DNA of 37,861 nucleotides. It comes from Paenibacillus glycanilyticus. Lineage in GTDB: Bacteria > Bacillota > Bacilli > Paenibacillales > Paenibacillaceae. Each line of letters starts with the position of its first letter. The stretch's first letter is position 1. Shown in pieces: positions 35,832-37,861 of this stretch. The stretch spans positions 243,232 through 281,092 of the forward strand of contig NZ_BSSQ01000014.1 of NCBI RefSeq assembly GCF_030161375.1, read 5' to 3'. The position numbers were made by a program, and so were the translations under genes. Below the pieces are notes generated by a model. It had not been told where the DNA came from and ran no database searches. It saw only the letters and a list, made by a program, of their open reading frames with translations.

Positions 35832-37839
35832 TTACCTGATCGTTTGTTCATAGATTCCGGCACGATTTACCTTATATCGGATCTCGCCGTCCTTATCGGT
35901 GCGCAGCACATCGGTCCCTTCCGACCGAAGGCGCTTAAGGACATCGGGATGCGGATGCCCGTAAGTATTGGTTGCTCCTACCGAAATCGCAGCCTGCAGA
36001 GGATTCCAATACCGCAGCCACTCTTCGGACGTGGAGTATTTACTCCCGTGATGCGCGACTTTAAGAACGTCTACCTGCTTGAATTCATCATCAGCTTCAT
36101 CTGCAGCAAATGCGGAAGGCTTCTCCTGCATCCGCGCCAGGATCGCGGCCTCCGTTTTACTGCTTATATCGCCGCTTAGCAGAAACGAGGATTCATAAAG
36201 CTTCATATATAAAACGACGCTGTCGTCATTCTGCTCTTTGATATGCGGAACTTCCTTCCCGGAAGTATGCGGCGGCCATAATACGGTTAATACCGTATGC
36301 TCGTCAACCTCCCACCGCTCTCCAAATTCGGCTCGGTACAGCGGAATCCGCTTTTTTACGGCGGTTTGCAGAAGTTTCTCCGCATCTTCAGCGGATTTCA
36401 AGCTGCCATTCCATACAATCGCCTTAACCGGAATCGATTCCAGGACCGCTTGCAGTCCCCGGATATGATCGCTGTCGAGATGGGAAAGCACGAGCAAATC
36501 GATTGCGTGAACGCCTCTCTTCATTAATAAAGGAACTACAACCTTCTTTCCCACTTCAAACGGATCGCTCCGATCCTTCCATTCTTCGCCGGCTTTTCGG
36601 AAGCTCAGCGTCCCTCCGCCATCCACCAGAATCCGTTTGCCATGCGGCGAACGGATATAAATCGAATCGCCTTGCCCCACATCCAGCACGTCTACCTCGG
36701 CAGTCCGTTTAAGCAGATCCGGATAATAAGCGTAGAGCAGCAAACCGGCTCCCGCCGTTAGAGATAATAGCAATCCGCTTAGCCGACTTTGCCATATCGG
36801 AAGCTTGCGGGCTTCGGTTAGCTCCCAAATCGGCTCTGAATGGATCGCTATTCCAAACGCCGTATCCGCGAGAGGTTGCGTCACCTCGGAGGCGTCCGCT
36901 GGCAACGCAGCAGACGGAGCTTCAGGAAGCAATCTGCACAATACGCTCAGCGTCATGTACCATGCGGCTATCCACCATACCGGAGGAGTTGCCCAGATGG
37001 ATCGCACCGCTTCTACCTCTCCCAGCTTCTCGACGAATAGGAAGGTCCAATCATTCGCATACACGCTAACTGCCGCAAGCAGTTGACCGCCAAGCGGCCA
37101 TAGCAAACCAAACAGCAATGCGACGGCACCAATCGGCATAACGATAAAGCTAATGAACGGCACTAGAATCAGATTCGCCGGAATCGACAGGAGATGAAAT
37201 TGATTAAAGTAATAGATGGTCAGAGGAAAAGAGACGGCCTGCGCAACAACCGTCACGACCAGCAAATCAAACAGCGATTTGCTTCTCGGCCAATTGGGCA
37301 TCGCCCTCCTAACCGGCGGAACGAACAGGATCAGTCCCGCGGTAACCGCAAAGGACAATTGGAACCCAACATCCGATAAGAAATAAGGGTTCCAGACCAA
37401 CATGGCGACCGCAGCCGCCGCCAGCAGATGCAGACCGTCCTTCAACTTGTCCATTCTGGCGGCGAGCAACGCCAGCATCGCCATCAGCCCGGCTCTAACA
37501 ACCGACGGAGAAGAACCGGACAGCAGGACATACAGCGGAACGGCCATCATCAAAGCGACGAGGATCCGCTCCCTTGTCATGCGCAGCAGCCGCATAACGG
37601 CTCCAAGCGCGTATATAAATACAGCCACATGAAGGCCGGATATGGCCAATATATGAGTCAGTCCCAGCCGGGAAAATTGCTGGAACTGCTCGGGGTCAAG
37701 GTCCTCGCGGATGCCGAGGACCAGCCCCTTCATGTACCCGGACTGATCGGCCGGGTACAATTGGTCCATCCGCGCGCCAAGCCAGTCGCGCGCGGCATCC
37801 ACGCGGCCGAGCATAGCGGCCGCGGTCCAGCCCGGGCCC
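35832..37839 (-). CDS. comEC: DNA uptake channel protein ComEC, 5' end missing
   Basis: The first in-frame Met is at 37814, and the frame is open to the window edge, so the N-terminal OB-fold part is absent. The visible 660 residues include the competence membrane domain (GLTHILAISGLHVAVFIY, SGSSPSVVRAGLMAM, several helices). A C-terminal metallo-beta-lactamase domain has DVGQGDSIYI, SHLDSDHIRG, LLSGDIS and VAHHGSKYSTS. ComEC passes single-stranded DNA across the membrane, and the beta-lactamase-like domain is thought to degrade the other strand. It ends 234 bases before the sigma gene. Sequence beyond about 37830 is unreliable (20-G run), so I end it there. Confidence 0.93.
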
Positions 37840-37859
37840 GGGGGGGGGGGGGGGGGGGG
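37840..37859. other. Run of 20 G at the window end
   Basis: A pure G homopolymer of 20 bases, two bases from the edge, following CCCGGGCCC. It would encode a polyproline stretch in ComEC on the minus strand, which the family lacks at this place. A sequencing or contig-end artefact is the best explanation. Confidence 0.8.
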
Positions 37860-37861
37860 CG

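Noticed and set aside
37815..37839. Restriction-site-rich stretch (NotI, ApaI, SmaI-like) suggesting vector sequence
   Set aside because: It stays in the comEC frame and matches no polylinker I know. High G+C coding is sufficient.

Overview
The window is chromosomal core DNA of a spore-forming, low-to-mid G+C Firmicute, most likely Paenibacillus or a close relative. Three things point there: the sporulation and germination genes gpr, spoIIP and a yqxA-like gene; a dnaK neighbourhood in Bacillus-type order (comEC, holA, rpsT, gpr, spoIIP, yqxA, lepA, hemW, hrcA, grpE, dnaK, dnaJ, prmA, rsmE, mtaB, then rpsU, yqeY, nfeD, floA); and Gram-positive expression signals (strong GGAGG ribosome sites, TTG and GTG starts, a CIRCE operator, an ECF promoter). 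Nearly every gene is on the minus strand. Only a YqeW-like transporter and rpsT are on the plus strand. I see no rRNA, tRNA, CRISPR, insertion sequence or prophage.

Layout in coordinate order (transcription mostly runs right to left). 1-2600: nfeD-floA membrane-stress operon with a textbook SigW-class promoter, followed by a small membrane gene cut by the window edge. 2600-5000: yqeY and rpsU, a HIT hydrolase, and two unrecognised proteins. 4980-12653: addA/addB recombination helicase-nuclease with an unusual leader upstream of addB. 12654-15512: RlmI-type rRNA methyltransferase, YqeW-like transporter and a NUDIX hydrolase. 15620-19486: prmA, a site-2-type protease, rsmE and mtaB, which mostly modify ribosome or tRNA. 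19589-19971: two tiny overlapping genes. 20069-25205: hrcA-grpE-dnaK-dnaJ heat-shock operon under CIRCE. 25283-29157: ArgA-like acetyltransferase, hemW and lepA. 29256-32185: yqxA-like, spoIIP and gpr. 32402-33777: rpsT and holA. 34021-35597: ECF sigma factor and its membrane anti-sigma factor. 35832-end: comEC, cut by the edge and preceded by a suspicious run of 20 G.

Regulatory logic: HrcA controls chaperones through CIRCE. The ECF sigma/anti-sigma pair at 34-35.6 kb could drive the SigW-type promoter of nfeD-floA. Translation and ribosome-maintenance functions dominate the rest.

The most interesting unexplained signal is a pair of structured intergenic repeats (23898-24029 and 27168-27288). 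They share short conserved strand segments, but their long stems have different sequences in the two copies and are still base-paired in both. That is the signature of a selected nucleic-acid fold, and I do not recognise the family. A second candidate is the addB leader, which has a promoter-like site, a terminator-like hairpin and a LexA-like box in tandem. Two small ORFs of 56 and 57 codons, one convincing and one doubtful, are also recorded.
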